The translations under genes and the position numbers were made by a program. Shown here one piece after another: positions 13,498 through 14,139 of a stretch of 14,139 nt of DNA. Positions within the stretch are counted from its first letter, which is position 1, and each line of letters opens with the position of its first letter. The notes beneath the pieces are model-generated. The model was given only the letters and a program-made list of their open reading frames with translations. It ran no database searches and was not told where the DNA came from. This DNA comes from Firmicutes bacterium UBA3906 (GTDB lineage: Bacteria; Bacillota; Clostridia; Caldicoprobacterales; DTU083), in the NCBI GenBank assembly GCA_002391555.1, contig DGFG01000106.1, positions 1-14,139 on the forward strand, read 5' to 3'.

Positions 13498-14139
13498 TTA
13501 TACATCTACTATATAGGTTTTAAGCTCTGCTAAAAAGCTATTTAGCTGGGCTAGCTTGTCTGTATCTGACAGGCCCAAATAGTCCTTACATGTATTGACC
13601 AAGGACCTGTACTTGGCCTCTATCCTGCTCAGATGGTCCCGGTCCCTATTCATTACTGCATTTAAGAGGGTTATCTCATTTTTTAGGTCTCTAATCTTAT
13701 CCTCGTAGCTTGCTAGGTAATCCATCCCCCTTTTGTTGCCTAGGGCCAGGCTAGATAGGTCTCTTAGGCCAGTAATTAGGCTATCGATTGACAGGGTGTT
13801 TATGTCCCTTATATTGGCTACAAACTGTCCCATCAATTCTAATAGCTGGCCACCTGAACTGTCATCCCTGCTACTAAAGACCCTACAATATAGACTCTTT
13901 TTATAGTCGCTATCATAGTCCTTGTAACTTGTAGCTGTTTGGGAGCTTTTACTTGGAAATGAACTAGATACTATACCCCTTATCCGCCTCCTGGTATATG
14001 GATTAAAGCAGACCTTGCCCTCCTCCTCTAGCTCTTTTATGATCTCCTTTACATAGTCGGGGTCTCTAGCAATTATGCTCCTATATTTATTTTGTAGTCT
14101 TATTAGTACCCTCTTGTTACCACCTGCTAACCTATTGGC
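13498..14139 (-). CDS. Unrecognised coiled-coil protein, C-terminal 213 residues (partial)
   Basis: The reading frame stays open from the stop at 13500-13498 all the way to the right edge, so the gene begins outside the window; the internal TTG at 13836 is not its start. The visible part starts with a basic, helical region (residues 1-55: NRLAGGNKRVLIRL, DPDYVKEIIKELEEEGKV, NPYTRRRIRG), which could be a small nucleic-acid-binding or winged-helix-like domain. A Ser/Tyr/Asp-rich linker follows (about 58-95). Next is a helical segment (about 100-140), then a coiled coil (about 145-190: KIRDLKNEITLLNAVMNRDRDHL) and an acidic end. There are no membrane helices, no recognised enzyme motif, and only two to three scattered cysteines. 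It shares the CTA/AGG/ATA codon style of the region. A terminator follows at 13411-13450. I do not recognise the family. Confidence 0.75.
   Translation of the reverse strand, partial: ANRLAGGNKRVLIRLQNKYRSIIARDPDYVKEIIKELEEEGKVCFNPYTRRRIRGIVSSSFPSKSSQTATSYKDYDSDYKKSLYCRVFSSRDDSSGGQLLELMGQFVANIRDINTLSIDSLITGLRDLSSLALGNKRGMDYLASYEDKIRDLKNEITLLNAVMNRDRDHLSRIEAKYRSLVNTCKDYLGLSDTDKLAQLNSFLAELKTYIVDV

Noticed and set aside
13498..13836. A complete 112-residue gene starting at 13836
   Set aside because: The start would be TTG in the middle of a frame that stays open for another 303 bases to the window edge with coherent protein sequence; it is an internal codon of a longer gene.

Overview
The window looks like chromosomal DNA of a low-to-moderate-GC Gram-positive anaerobe (Bacillota; by gene content and codon use probably Clostridia/Tissierellia-like, genus not identifiable by eye). 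The evidence is strong AGGAGG-type ribosome sites, the Bacillota-typical set yhaO-yhaN-yhaM plus helD, and codon use dominated by CTA (Leu), ATA (Ile) and AGG (Arg). A side effect is a very high density of the tetranucleotide CTAG. Almost every gene lies on the minus strand, and a single glycoside hydrolase gene points the other way.

Layout, left to right. 1-374: 5' part of an unrecognised three-helix membrane protein gene (minus) that runs off the left edge. Its promoter carries two copies of a palindromic operator exactly 42 bp apart. 605-640: terminator. 673-2931: helD, an RNA-polymerase-associated UvrD-like helicase (minus). 2932-3259: a 328-bp gap holding a terminator hairpin, a decayed 61-bp copy of an internal piece of helD, and about four degenerate copies of a 35-bp tandem repeat. 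3260-4240: yhaM, OB-fold/HD 3'-5' exoribonuclease (minus, TTG start). 4437-5480: a cytoplasmic GH5 family glycosidase (plus). 5545-5590: bidirectional terminator. 5690-10009: yhaN and yhaO, a Rad50/Mre11-like (SbcC/SbcD-like) pair (minus, stop and start codons abutting). 10163-10363: DUF378 two-helix membrane protein (minus) with its own terminator. 10476-12605: surface-anchored CotH-kinase protein with a chitobiase-C-terminal-like domain (minus). 12619-13284: RadC/UPF0758 JAMM protein (minus), 13 bp upstream of cotH and with a good promoter. 13498-14139: C-terminal part of an unrecognised coiled-coil protein running off the right edge (minus).

Functionally, the core is nucleic-acid maintenance: YhaO/YhaN form a predicted membrane-linked DNA end-processing complex, YhaM degrades RNA/ssDNA, HelD recycles stalled RNA polymerase, and RadC is a widespread JAMM protein of unsettled function. 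In Bacillus subtilis yhaO, yhaN and yhaM are contiguous. Here the GH5 gene sits between yhaN and yhaM in the opposite orientation and is poor in CTAG, which suggests a later insertion. No RNA genes, CRISPR arrays, transposases or phage genes were seen. I found no complete novel defence-like system. The least explained sequences are the helD remnant plus 35-bp repeats, the paired operators of the left-edge membrane gene, and the two edge genes.
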